Assembly (NCBI GenBank): GCA_036346405.1
Contig: CM070563.1
Location: 30,390,816 to 30,454,815 of the forward strand
Direction: 5' to 3'
Length of the DNA: 64,000 nucleotides
From: Phyllostachys edulis
Taxonomy: Eukaryota > Streptophyta > Magnoliopsida > Poales > Poaceae
This document shows, piece after piece, positions 11,501 through 24,300 of this stretch (position 1 is its first letter; every line of letters begins with the position of its first letter). Below the pieces are notes generated by a model. It did no database searches. It saw only the letters and a list, made by a program, of their open reading frames with translations, and had not been told where the DNA came from. Made by a program: the position numbers and the translations under genes.

Positions 11501-13199
11501 TCATTGAGGTTAATCTTGAATTACTCTAGTACCACATGCTTAAGATAGGAATGTGTGAATTATATTGTTCGAGTTTGCTTAGCTATGTAAGTCTAGAAAC
11601 AGTAGTTTGATTGTCGGGAATAACCCGACAATTATGGGAAACACTCATTTTCTTATATTCATTTTATTTCAGATCTTCGTATCTATTTTATGAAATAAAT
11701 TTTATTATTTTAAATGAGTTCTGGGGTCTGGACAAGTGCTTACTAGTGAGGTGCCTTCGTGCACGAGATTGGATATGTGGTTGTCTTGTCTGGACCATTA
11801 AGGACCAAACTTTGGTAACGTCGTTGATTCAAGCACACTCGTGCTACCACACGCGGGATATGGGTACTGTACAGTCAAGTAGGGGAAGGTTTTATTGGGT
11901 GAACTCTCATGGTGGTGTAAGGGCAGTTGTGTTGATCATTTGTCCGTAGGAGCCGAGGTAATTTTCTATAGTGTGCATGGGAGCACCATTTTTCATTATT
12001 TACATTACCTTGGTATTTCCAATACAACTTGTGAGCCCCCTAGCAAGTGCTATCAGACGCTTGTACTAGGTACGGAAACATCTCACATGGGGGACCTAAT
12101 ACAATAGAATTTTCTTGTAAAAAATGACTGTATCTAGATTCTCCTCGGCTGGCATACCAAAGGAAGTGTGTCATTATTCCGGAGGCTTACGGGCTAATTG
12201 AGTCGTGTGGGTAAAGTAGTACACCTCTGCAGAGTTAAAACTATTTGAATAGCCGTGTCCACGGTTATAGACAACCGCTTGAGTTCGGGAGTTACTATCG
12301 TTAGACTTTGAATTCAAATTGTGTGTACAATCGGTATTCGGCGTGAATGGGATGTTCATGCATTTTGTTGTATCAAAGTGGGCTTCCACTATGGTGTTTG
12401 TTTAATTCATTTGTTATTTAATTTATTACTTATTCACATGCTTTACTTCTACTTCAAATCTGTTTTTAAAATAGCAATTGATAAATTAGTATGTGTAAGT
12501 TGAAAATTGTTGCGTCTTTCGCAAAACTAAACCAATATGAGCCATCCCTTGGAACAACCTCTAGCATAACTAATTTTTATTTGTGTAAGACTTGCGAGTA
12601 CATTTGTACTCAATCCGGATGCTACAATTTCAGGTGAGGAAGACGTTGAGCCCGATGAGCTCGTTGGTGTCGATTTAGGCGGCACTGACGAGTAGTGCTA
12701 TTATTTAACTCCCAGTCGGTTGCCGATGGGTTATGAGGTATACCATACTAGACTTTTGGTTTATTTACTTGCTTCCGCTGTTACTTTATGATTTTATTTG
12801 AATTTGGCCGGTCGGCCATTTGTAATAGTTGTAGACTTGAACTATTATGTTGTATGTCTTTTGAACTATGAATGTATGAATGTTGTATGGATGTGATCAA
12901 TGCTATATGTGAGTTTGGGGCATGTTGGTCGCTGATCTTGGGAACCAACATAATCTCATGTTCGCTGTTTATGAATTCTGATTTAACTCACTAAGTGTAG
13001 TGCTTCGACTGTTGGAGAACCGATCATCATGTAGTGCTCGCAGAGGTGCAGCACGCATGATCGTCGGGGCTCTAGTTTTTAGTCAAGCCTCTCGCTTGGA
13101 TGGAGTTAAGATGGAATTCATTCACATGGGAGACCCAGTGTTATCTCCATAAGGCCGGGAATGCCTTGGTCTTACGAAAATAACCCGGGGGTCCACACA
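8560..13199 (+). mobile_element. Giant solo-LTR-like unit (4640 bp)
   Basis: The unit begins TGTCACATCCCC and ends GGTCCACACA, flanked by exact 5-bp duplications GTTTC (8555-8559 and 13200-13204). TG...CA ends with 5-bp duplications are diagnostic of LTR elements. I find no second internal copy of either end, no gag-pol and no primer-binding site, so a solo LTR is the simplest reading. It shares internal landmarks, in the same order, with the unit at 56529-62463. Examples are the 'cataactaattcat..aactccaaa' stretch near 10805 and AGTCGGTTGCC near 12714. Together these define one family, probably gypsy-type by composition (inference). Confidence 0.7.
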
Positions 13200-13204
13200 G
13201 TTTC

Positions 13205-15676
13205 TACTATCGTCGCCGTAGCAGTAGCTCATGTCACTGCAAAACCTCTCTGTGGTCACCACTCTGATGACAATTCATCCTCGCTTCACCACAAAACCTC
13301 CCATCTACCCATTCCATGCACGCACATGTCCCCAGTGACGCCCCCACACCGCCTATGAGCTCGCCATTGTAACATCCTAAAAATCCACTGTGGGATATTT
13401 GTACTGTTAATAAAGTGAGGAAGCATTTTTAGCATGTTTTTGAAATTATTATAAATCAATTATTGAATTTGCATACAAACAACAGCTTGAAAGAATTTTC
13501 AAGATAAATTTAGAATAAATAAAATTCTAGAAATATTACACAATAAACTAAACTGTACTGGGAGCCTCCACAAAAAAATTCATAATTTTTGGAGCTCATT
13601 TTCCATATTGAAAATTTTGGCTAAGCCTCAGCCTTTTCTGGAAATTTCAAATCCAATTCCAATTTCCCGCTTACCTTTGAGCCATAACGGGTGTGGCCCA
13701 TTTCCTCACACCTCGCCTTAGCCCAGCACAACCCTCGTCATGCCTCGTTTTCCTCTCTCGCTGACGTCTTGAACCCACCTGTCAACACCCATCTTCCACC
13801 TCGCCTCCGCCTCCGTGCGCCAGTGTGCTCGCACTCGCGCCTGCTCCACCCCCAGTTCGTGAGCGTCGCCCACTGTTTCACGCTCCAACAGCTCCTGTCG
13901 CCTCCTCCTACGTTGTACATCACCGCGCCCATGCTAGCAACTCCCTTGTCGCCTCCTAATCCTAAACGGGCGGAGACGCCAGAGAGAGCCGTGAGTATCT
14001 CACCGCGCCCGCCGCTTTCTCACTGTGAATATCACACCATTCTCAGTCGTACTTAAGCCTTTGACTATGTCACAAACACCCTAGCTCGCCATTCTCGCAT
14101 CCCACCAAGAACCAGGTCTTCTCGCTCCTTGGTTCGCCAGGAACGAGAGCGTCGTCCTCGACACCGGTGGGCAAGCTCTACACTGCCATTTCCTCTAGTG
14201 AGCTTCCTTGCCCTCTCCACCTACGCCACCATGCACCCCTCACCTCACTCACACTCTTTCTCTGCTTGATGTAGCCTCGAGAGCTCCGTGGCTTGATCAC
14301 GCTGTCATCTTCTCCATCTTCAGCGTGCACCCCGATCCAGACCTTGGAGTTCCTAACGCTCTGGTGAGCTTGAACCTCACCCAACTGTGACACAATGCGT
14401 TCCATACTCCACTAGTGCTTCTTCCTTGCTTGATGTTGACACACGCATAGAGAATCATCGGAATCGAGCTTCTTCCCCAAATCCAGCTGACGCAGACTCT
14501 TTTTCTATTCACCTTCACTCCGGTGAGTCCCCGGCAAATTTTGCTCCTTCCTCTATTCCTCAGGTGGGATGTGGGTATAGCCCCTGGTCTACCACCAGCT
14601 ACCTCCTTTGTTTCGAGGTGTTATCTGTAATTTCCTCTCTCATTCTGATTTATGGGCATAGGTGTTAGTGAATTTGTCAATCCGTTATTTTGCTGATAGC
14701 TATGTTCTTGTTTACCAGATTGCTATGCTTTGAGGATGGGTGGGTTTCTTTAGTTTCTCAATCTATCAATCATCATGCGATAAGATTAAAGTAACGGGTT
14801 TCCTATCAATCCTTTGAAACTGTCTAAGCAAAACAAGTATTTAAAGCTAGCTGACTTTGCTAATTTCATTGCTCCTGATTTTGTTAGATCCTTACCACAT
14901 GACTGAAGTTGGAATATGTCATCATAATGTCATTTTTTTGTTCTCCAGGTGCTTCCCATTGTCTACACTGTCAATACTCATGTGTGCCGATGCAAATGTT
15001 GCATGGATGTATGTATCTGATTTTCAAGCATTTCTTAAGATGATGTTATTCCTTGCCTCAGTTTTCTGTGACAAAACATTTTAGAAGTAGTGACTGTGCT
15101 TGATGTTTTTCTTTCACGACCTTTCACAAATTAAGGTACCATCTTGTAGTATTTGCATTTGATACTGCTATCAATGACGATCATGTAACGCTAACACACT
15201 TTTCTTGTTTTTCTCCATTTCTGTCTTTTGTGCATGACATTTGCTTATTGTCCTTCTATTTGTTTACATAAGAATGGGAAATCAGCCTTTTATGTTTTTA
15301 AGCTTTAGTCATGCATTTTTGCATTGATACTTTTGCAGTACATTAGTTCTTCCCGTGACTTCCCTTGCATTATTGAATACTGTTGCCAGCTTGTTGTGAA
15401 TTGAGAGCAGAAACCAAAGGCTAAATACTATCTCATTAGGCATGAGAAGAAAGAAAAGCATGTTATGGTTTTAATTGTGTATGCTCAGGTATATACAGGG
15501 CTTGAAGTTAGTATCAAAATTGCCTGGTTCAGACGTCATAATAGAGAATGTATTTATATGGTTGTAAACTTGCAATATACAAAGACATACTATAGTTGAA
15601 ATAGACAAGCAGTGTGGATTTATCAGTGAAGACTGGTAGTAACTAAATAATGTGGATTTTTGTGTTATGCTGCTAG
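13205..15676. other. Old LTR-like and intron-like DNA, no clear gene
   Basis: TGTAACATCC near 13370 looks like another LTR start without a matched end. The 13690-14560 part is CT-rich with several GGTGAG motifs. The 14700-15676 part is AT-rich and may include intron sequence of the adenosine kinase fragment that follows. I could not identify the missing upstream kinase exons. Confidence 0.3.
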
Positions 15677-16065
15677 GTACGATGAATTGGCTAGCAAGGT
15701 CAATGTTGGATACATTGCTGGAGGTAATAATACTACAGAGTCTATGTTAATTTATGAAATCAATGCAGTGAATTATTGTTTCATGGTTTCTTTTCCCAAT
15801 GTATGTGCTTATTGTGTTTGATTCTTTTAGGAGCCACTCAAAACCCTATCAGGGTTGCCCCAGTAAGCTCAAAACTAAATCATAACAGTCTAAAGCTGTT
15901 AGCCTATTACCAATTATGATTGTTTATCATATGCTCATAACATAATACGATCCTGAGTGCTTTTTTCAGTGGATGCTTCAGATTTCTGGTGCAACAAGTT
16001 TCATGGCTTGCATTGGTAAGGACAAGTTTGGTGATGAGATGAACAAAAAACTCACAACCTGCTAG
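15677..16065 (+). pseudogene. Adenosine kinase gene fragment (three exons)
   Basis: Exons at 15677-15723 (YDELASKVNVGYIAG), 15831-15862 (GATQNPIRVAP) and 15970-16065 (WMLQISGATSFMACIGKDKF) splice in frame with intact GT-AG sites. They match the N-terminal part of plant adenosine kinase, including the GGATQN substrate loop and the GCIGKDKFG strand of the PfkB fold. Adenosine kinase makes AMP from adenosine and clears adenosine in the methyl cycle. The frame ends at TAG 16063-16065, soon after GDEMNKK. Both the start of the gene and the C-terminal two thirds, including the catalytic GAGD region, are absent. The conserved Gln before WMLQ is Pro here, and the usual Gly of GCIGKD is Ala. A broken fragment. 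Confidence 0.75.
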
Positions 16066-16079
16066 CATTAACGTAAGCT

Positions 16080-17560
16080 ATAAGTTTCCTTTTAGAGGAT
16101 AATTCTGTACGGTTACAACTCTTACCACAATCGATTGTTACTTCAAGCTGAAAGGAGTTCTCTTACCACAATCGATTGTGTGGCAATACTGTCATGTGGG
16201 GCCTCATGTACCAGCAAAGGAAGAAGAAAGCGAAGGACGATGTTCAGGAAACATGCGATCAGAAGGCTTCAACAACATTATCAGATTAGGAATAGTTTGT
16301 CTTTAGTTTTTCCTTTCCAGTTGAGAGTTATTTCAGAATATTGTCTTAGTTGGCTATTCGTATTCGAGTTGTATTAGTAGTTCGGTATTTTCTCTATTTA
16401 AAGGGAGAGATACTGCTTTGCTTTGATTAAGGGCATATACAATGGTACAGACAACGGGTGTCTATATCAGCTATCCATGTCACCTATAGACAGCACTAAA
16501 GACGGCTCATATAATAAGTTGTCTGTTAAGTTGTCTATATGAGATCCCATATTCTTTTAGTTTTTGCTTGAAAAAAATATTTGTTATAGACAACAACTCA
16601 TACAATGGTGTTTTGTGTTGTCTATAAGGGTTTTATAGACTGTCTGTTGCATGCTAGACGGCTTCATTCTCTCTCCTTGTTCTCTCTCATCCACGTCATT
16701 AAAAATCTTACGTGGTAAAGATTATAGACTGCTGATGTCACCCACTGTACATGCCCTAAGTAAGAAATAAAAAAATTACCTCAATCCTCTGTTGTTCTTC
16801 TATTCTGTTCTCTCTATTGCTTGGTTTTGCTTGTCCGACAAAGACTCCAAAGTTCGGCTGCGCGGCTACTATCATCACGACGACACAGCCGCGGCGCTGA
16901 GGCTCTAGACTTCGGTCCAATCCATTGCATAGCTACAACTTGCGTTCGATTTCTTCATATACGACCCAGGACTCTGACAATTTGGTATCAGATTTCACTA
17001 CGCCATCTACCATGTTGGAGGGAGACAGCATACCATGTTGGAGGGAGACAACATCGAAGCGCTTAGCAATAAGTTGGATGTCTTATTTCAGCAGATGGAA
17101 GCAAACTGCTCGACACTGCACGAGAAGATCGATACTCTATCTGGCACAATTTGGGATATCAATCATCAACAGCGCGCACATCATCTAGCGATCGCTCGTC
17201 TGGAGCACATGCGTACTAATTCACCTGGTGTGGTTGAGCAGGACACCATCACAGATACACACATTTGAGCAACCGACGGCATACTGCCCAATCCACATCA
17301 ACACTAGCACGGGTCACCAGTAGGTTCGGTCATGGATCTGCGCCACACTGATCGGGAAGGACCAGGAACTCAGCGAGCGCCGGAGCCGGAGCCGGAGCCG
17401 GAGCCGATGTCGAACCCTCGGGTGCAACGGTCGGCCCCGATGCTCGCCGCCATAGCCGCTCCGCTGGTGCCGCTACTGATGGTGTTGGCGACAGAGACAT
17501 TTAATACTGTTTCGTAGACGATAGGGCTCATGACGCAAATCCAACTGGTGATAGGGGCAT
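16080..17560 (+). mobile_element. Truncated LTR retrotransposon: 5' LTR, PBS and gag start
   Basis: TTTGGTATCAGATTT at about 16980 fits an initiator-Met tRNA primer-binding site. The preceding sequence looks like an LTR with a TATTTAAAG box near 16395. Downstream, 17035-17268 encodes a coiled-coil-like N-terminal gag piece (SNKLDVLFQQMEAN, then LHEKIDTLSGTIWDIN). After a GAGCCG hexamer run (about 17380-17405) no further gag-pol is seen. The LTR left end is not fixed. Confidence 0.45.
16431..16756. mobile_element. Tourist-like MITE
   Basis: A 326-bp element has inverted ends GGGCATATACAATGG and (reverse complement of the right end) GGGCATGTACAGTGG. It is flanked by the 3-bp duplication TAA (16428-16430 and 16757-16759). 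TAA/TTA target duplication marks PIF/Harbinger (Tourist) elements. It sits inside the LTR of the element around it. Confidence 0.75.
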
Positions 17561-18504
17561 GTTGCCATTTCAAACGGTGAAGAAGTCTATTTTTGTAATT
17601 TTATTAAACATACATTTATTTATGTAATTTTATTAAAAAATGTATTATTTTTTAAAAAAAATTCTGACTTTCACAGCATGGTACATTGGTATGCATGGTA
17701 AATTAAGAGATAAACCGAATAGAGGTTAAAATGTGCAGGTGTGCCACACAGCACAATCCATATATATGTTGGATCGGCAGAGAACACCAAGTTGAGGAGA
17801 GAAGAAAGGGCCAACTGGTAGATTAACCACTCGTAGTCATCTGAATTGCAGCAAAGTAACTTCTACGTACCTCATATTTACACAAAGAAAAAAGCACTTA
17901 TAATCCTATCAGCTCGCCTTTCTTTTCCATATTTTCTTTCCCTCTCAAAGATGTGACAGTGGAACCTATCAGGACGAAAGATGTGACAGTGACAGCTCAC
18001 CTTGAAGCTGCATATATATATGACTTCTGTGCGCATGCACTGAGTTTTTTCATTGAAATTGTACTGATATAAATAATTCATTTTGGTCCTGCAACCACAC
18101 TATAGAGTAATACTGGCGTGGCACGTTTTTATTATTTTATTTTGTACATTTCTGAAGTCAGATAAGAATGTTGCTCTATGTTTTTGGCTAGAATTATCGG
18201 GGACGAAATTAAACAAGAAAATCGACTTATAGATAAAAAAAATCAGGCAACTTACAAAAAAGTACAAATAGAAAACCCTTTAAATAAATAAGTGACTCTG
18301 AAGTAAAAAAATGATAAGTTAGAAACTGGTCTGTCTTAGATCAATAATAACCTTATGAAAGCACAGTCATAGACCTAACCTTATGAAAGCACAGTCATCG
18401 ACCTCAATTGACAATTTCTTGGAGTATAGAGAGGCTCGAGATGTGATTTTGCCTCATAATCAATAACAGTAGATCCGCCATTTGGCATTGCTCAATAACA
18501 ATCC
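17561..18504. other. AT-rich 3' flank of the left P450, nothing recognised
   Basis: No coding motif, terminal repeat or RNA gene recognised. A short direct repeat (ACCTTATGAAAGCACAGTCAT) lies at about 18350-18400. Confidence 0.35.
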
Positions 18505-19325
18505 TCAAATTTGCGAATGAACTTTGTGGGATGCTACAAGATACAACTTGTCCTTTCTCCTCGCAGTAGCCCCAACAATGACATCCATGTCCAGCTCCTC
18601 TGGTCGCATTCCGGTAGGAAGACTCCAGTCGAAGTAGTAGATCAGCCTTGCCACAATGAGCTCTAGGCTGGCTAATCCAAAGCCTATGCCAGGGCACATC
18701 CTTCTCCCACTCCCGAATGGCAAGTACTCATAGTGTGAGCCTTTGTAGTCTACATCGCTCTTCTCAAACCTCTCTGGCTTGAACGCCTCGGCGTCGTCCC
18801 AGTAATCGGAACTCGTCGCGATCGCCCACGCATTGACAATGACCCTGCTGCCTTCCACCACATTGAACCCACAGACATCGCAGGTTTCTTGGCAAACCCT
18901 AGGGAGAAGAAGTGGTAGCGGGGGATGCAGCCTCATGGTCTCCTTGATCAGCATCTTCATGTAGTGTAAGTTGTCCATGTGGCTCCGGTGGTCCCGTGGA
19001 TCCTTGCCATGGAGTTCTTGCTTCACCTCCGCCTGCACTTTTGTCATCACCGCGGGGTTCCTCATGAGCTCAACCATGACCCACTCCATGGTTGACGATG
19101 TTGTCTCCGTGCCCGCCATAAATAAATCCTATACAATGAAGGGACGAAACCATAAATAGGTTAATAAAATTAAAAAGATCTAGTAGCACTGTTAAAAAAA
19201 TTAGGCAGATACTCTTACCAATATTATTGCCTTGATGTTTGTGGTGTGGAAGGGAAACTCTAGTTCGCCCTCATCCCGGGTTCTTAGCAGCACGCTCAAC
19301 AAGTCCTCTTCTTTCTGATCGTCTT

Positions 19326-20428
19326 TGTAGGATCGTTAATGACAATCAGAGGGGATGAATGATTGTAGTCCACAACAGAAGCTTTTTCTCGAAATCCTGT
19401 TGTTTTCTATTTATTCAACTTGCTAACACAATAAGAGCCCAGAGAAAAAAAAGATGGAAATGTCGTTCTGAAACTATAATGCACTACCAATTTTTATTTG
19501 TTTTTCTCTATGCACGTATGCAAACCACTGGTGATTACCCAACCAACAGCAAACAAATTTCCTATGGATTCACGCACAGGCTACGACCAAAGGGCTAAAC
19601 AGCAGCATGTAAAAGAAATAAACAACTCTACGCACAGGAATCAACAAGACCAGCTGCATGCACAAGCAATAAGCAATTCATGCACAGGAATCAACAAGAT
19701 CACTTTTCTTTAGTACATGCACATGGTGTCACCTTTTTCCTTTGGAGATCACGCACATGCCACGGCCAGAAGGCAGCTGCTACACGCAATCAACTAGCAG
19801 CCAATTTTTGCAAGATCTTGATTTTTGTCAGGTCGCCAGCCTGCGTACTGCCGCTGGCTCTAAACCTTTTCTTTTCCTGCCGCTGCCAGGACTGCCCCGA
19901 ACTCCACACCACGCGCAAACGCTTTAAATTCAGGAATCCAAACCGTGTCCTAATCACACACGGCGTGAACCTCACGTGATTAGAGGACTCCGTGTACACC
20001 CGTTGCATGTACAGCCCGAACATCCCAAAAATCTAGTTTCCTAATTTTTCTCAGCCTTCCAAGTTTGGACACCCCAAAACTATCATATGTCGTAGCCTCC
20101 GGACCGCACAACCGTAGATCCAACATGCATCATCCATCTTTGATCTCCACGCACCCCGACTCGAGCTCGACCGTCTCCACCAGCATCCCCGACCCTCTGG
20201 ATCATGACTTCGCACCAAGCCATCTCACGGTCACCGCCGTAGACCACGATCGCCTCCGAGTTATCCTGCACATGCAAAGACCAAAACACCATCTTTTTCC
20301 GGCACAAGTTCTTCCCAACTTGACCGACATTAGTCCACACACACCACACGTCTCAAATAATATTAGTACCCAACATTGTCAATTATTCATCAACTAAAAT
20401 ATACTAGACCTAGCCACATAATTTAACA
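19326..20428 (-). mobile_element. Solo LTR (1103 bp) in P450 exon 1
   Basis: On the plus strand it starts TGTAGGATCG and ends TTTAACA, with exact GTCTT duplications on both sides (19321-19325 and 20429-20433). It has no coding or primer-binding site. The end reads CGATCCTACA on the minus strand and resembles the LTR end near 41878 (GTCCAACA after CCCTCTAGTCCC), suggesting a copia/Sirevirus-like LTR in minus orientation. Family assignment is inference. Confidence 0.8.
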
Positions 20429-20902
20429 GTCTTCCCCTCCTACCGTCGCTGTTGCCTTGTTCTCCTTTTGCCTCGCCTCGGACTCGCTGATGACCTTGTC
20501 GAGGACGGTGTCGAACTTCCGGCGCACTTGCAGTAGCCGGGATCTCATCCCGGTGACGACGTCCATGAACCACAGCGACGGGAAAAGGTCCACAACGCAG
20601 AAGCCCGAGGAGTTCTTTATGAGAACTTCCATCGCGGAAAAGAACTGCTCCTGGTGCTCGCCGCTGCAGCAGTCCCCGAACGTGGCCTCCAGGGTGATCC
20701 TGTTCGTGCATGACATGAGCAGCTTCGTGAGGTTCACCGGCCGCGAGCCGTCAACGCCACTGCCAGCAGCGCGGATTTCGTCGACGAGGGACAGGGTCTC
20801 ACGGTCCCTGATAGGCGCGAACCGCCTCACCTTGCGTGAGCCGAGGAGCTCGAGCGTGCAGAGCCTGCGCAGCGTCCGCCAGTAGGCGCTGTAGGGGGAG
20901 AA

Positions 20903-21287
20903 TGTTGCAGATAATCTTATTATGGTAAACTATGTAAGTCGGTGATTTGTCTTCGAGTCCGAGTCTTTTTACCAGTTGAGTTTGTAATTGGTTTGTTAGT
21001 AAAGTTCAGAGTTAGAGTCTGTTTTCGTTTCAGTTAACAGTAGCAGTCTTGTGTCCGTAATCGAGTCTGTTTCGCCTGGAAGTATAGGAGTCGGACGCTT
21101 GAGTCGTAGATATAAGGAAGTGGAAAGTTGTAATGAGTAGATGTAGCGAGGAATATATTTGGGTATCTCATCTCCTGTGTTTTGAGTCGTTCTTCCGATC
21201 GGAAGTTCAGAACTCGTTCTGAATATTTAGCGTTTTCTGAAGTTCGACAGTAGCTTGTGATTTCAATTGCTGGGCCTTTTTTCAACA
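20903..21287 (+). repeat. 5' LTR of the copia element
   Basis: TG...CA bounded, 385 bp, preceded by GAGAA and followed one base later by the tRNA-iMet primer-binding site at 21290-21301. Confidence 0.9.
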
Positions 21288-21306
21288 GTTGGTATCAGAG
21301 CGGTTT

Positions 21307-24300
21307 ATGAAAATTGGTCTTCCGACTCCAGAGAATAAGAGACCGATGGCTCCCAACGGATCTTCGTCGACAACAAAGGATGGCCCAAATTCGCTGCCGT
21401 ATCCAGTTCTCACTTCAGGGAACTATCCGGCTTGGGCTATGAAGATGCGAGTGAATATGCGTGCCCAGGGAGTCTGGGACGCAGTAGCCGATCCGGTCGA
21501 TCAAAAGGGAAAGATCGATCTAAAAGGAAAGGCTATGGAGGTCGATATGAAGACTGATCAAACAGCATTGGCGCTGATCTATGTTGCGATACCCGACTCG
21601 ATGCTCAATCAACTTGTCGGGAAAGATACAGCTCGGGAGGCCTGGGTTGCTCTTCGTACTATGCACGAAGGTGTGGATCGAGTGAAGAAAGTTCGTCTAC
21701 AAACTCTCTGAGGGGAGTATGAGGCATTGCATATGGGCGAAACTCAATCAGTGGATGAGTTCGCAGGAAAATTGACGGCGGTGGTCAACGAACTTCGATC
21801 TCTTGGCGATAAATTGGAGGAAATCGAAGTGGTCGAGAAATACTTGCGAGTCCTACCTGAGAGGTACGTGCCTGTAGTCACAACCCTTTTGTATTCCAGC
21901 GATCTTGAGAGCATGAAGCTGGAAGAGGTAACTGGATCTCTTAAAGCACATGATGGGCTACTAAGAGGTTGCAAAGCTCGCAACGATCAAGCCTTATTTG
22001 TGAAAGCTGATCCAAAGGGAGAGAACAAGCAGACTCAACATGACTCTTCATCAAATCAAGGTGGTCGTGGATCTGCTTGGCGCGGCCGAGGAGGTCGTAG
22101 TTACGGTCGTGGCCGAGGTGGTCGTGGAGATTCTGCCGGACGCGGCTATAAGCCTGGTCGTGGTAACAGTGAGTTCAAGCAAGACAAATCAAAAATTAAA
22201 TGTTTTGAGTGTGATAAATTTGGACATTATGCTTCTGAATGCCGAAGTCATATAAAGTGCTATGAGTGCCAGAAGTACGGACACTATGCATCAGATTGCA
22301 GGAACAAAAAGAAGAAAGAAGAAGCAAATCTGGTTAAAGCCCAGGAGGATGACGAGCCAAATACGTTATTGCTGTCTTTGTGTGCTGGACAAACATCAGC
22401 CATGGTAATGTTGAATGAGGAAAAAGTGGTTCCAAAGTTGAAGAAGGGAGATGAAGGTCAGGTGCAATCTACAGACTGGTATCTAGATAATGGAGCAAGC
22501 AATCATATGACGGGTGTACGCTCCATGTTTCATGAAATTGATGAGAAAATATTCGGGCAAGTAAAATTTGGAGATGGTTCCACAGTCCAGATCAAAGGAA
22601 AGGGAACGATTCTTTTGAGGTGTAAGAACGGAGAACAGAAATTGTTGCCTGAGGTGTACTACATTCCGAACCTCTGCAACAATATCATAAGCTTGGGACA
22701 GCTAACAGAAGAAGGGTGTGAAATTGTACTGAAGGATTCGTTTCTGAAAGTTTATGACAGAAGAGAACAACTTCTCATGAAGGTGAAACGGTCAGCAAAT
22801 CGTTTGTACAAGGTATTTCTTGAAACTTGCAAACCAGTCTGTTTGAAAATTTCTGCAGAGGAACCAGCATGGCTGTGGCATGCGAGACTCGGTCACATAA
22901 ATTTCCAGAGTCTCAAATCCATGGCGGACAAGGAGATGGTGGTCGGATTGCCCAAAATTGCTTATCCAGCTCAGATCTGCGAAGGTTGTTTGATGGCAAA
23001 GCAAGCTCGCAGCCCGTTTCCATCACAAGCACAATTTAGAGCTTCTCGTCCTCTGGAGCTAGTTCATGTTGATTTGTGTGGACCGATCACACCACAAACC
23101 GATGCCGGGAACAAATACTTCATGCTGGTGGTAGACGATTACTCCAGAGCTATGTGGGTGTACATGCTAAAAAGGAAAGAAGAAGCAAAGATGTGTTTTC
23201 AGAAATTCATAGCACAGGCCGAAAATGAGATTGATCAGAAGGTGAAGGGTGTGAGATCCGATCGAGGAGGGGAGTTCTTATCAAAGGAATTCGACTTGGT
23301 CTGCGAGACAAAAGGCATTGCAAGATATTTCATGGCTCCATACTCACCTCAACAAAACGGAGTCGTGGAACGACGAAATAGGACTATGATGGCTATGGCG
23401 CGTAGCCTGTTGAAGAGCAAATTTCTACTAGGAAGTTTTTGGGCTGAAGCAGTAAGGCATGCTGTCTATATACTCAACCGTGGCACCACAAGAGCACTGA
23501 ATGGAGTCACACCCTATGAGGTTTGGACTGGGAGAAAACCGAACATAATACATCTACAGGTGTTTGGCTGTCTTGCGCATGTGAAACTGAACACACACGT
23601 GAGGAAACTAGACGACAGAAGTAAGCAAATGATTTATCTTGGATCTGAACATGGGAGTAAAGCTTTTCGGCTGTATGATCCAGAGGCTGGGAGGATCCAA
23701 GTTAGTCGCGATGTGGTATTCCAAGAAGATAAACACTGGATTTGGGAAGAACATCAAGGTATGGATTATAACATGCAAAACTGGTTCACGTTTGCTGTTA
23801 ATCAAGCAGATTTTCAGGCGGTCGGGGACACCGACATGGAAGTTGCAGACTCGGGTCTTTCTCCAAATCTGTCCTCATCAAGCACAGGTTCTCCTGTAGA
23901 AACTAATCCACATGCCGAATCACCTGATGCATCAGTAATGAGCCAAGATCAGGATGCACAGGGTGATTCTCCAGAAGTCCGGATGCCCAAGATGAGGAGT
24001 ATTGATGAAATATATGCTCAGACTGAACCCATGGAGGTAGAGGAGATGCTCTCTTTTGTAGCAGCTGATGAACCAGGGACATACGAGGAGGCCAAGCATG
24101 ACAAGCACTGGCAGCTTGCAATGCAAGATGAGATGAGATCAATTGAAGAAAACCAAACTTGGAGTCTTACTGATCTGCCAAAAGGCCATCGAGCTATTGG
24201 GTTAAAGTGGGTATATAAGGTGAAAGAGGATTCTCAGGGAGCAGTTGTGAAGCACAAGGCTCGACTCGTAGCGAAAGGCTATGTGCAAAAACAAGGAGTA

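Noticed and set aside
17332..17573. Repeat protein with Glu-Pro units
   Set aside because: It results from a short GAGCCG hexamer run next to a truncated gag. No gene context.
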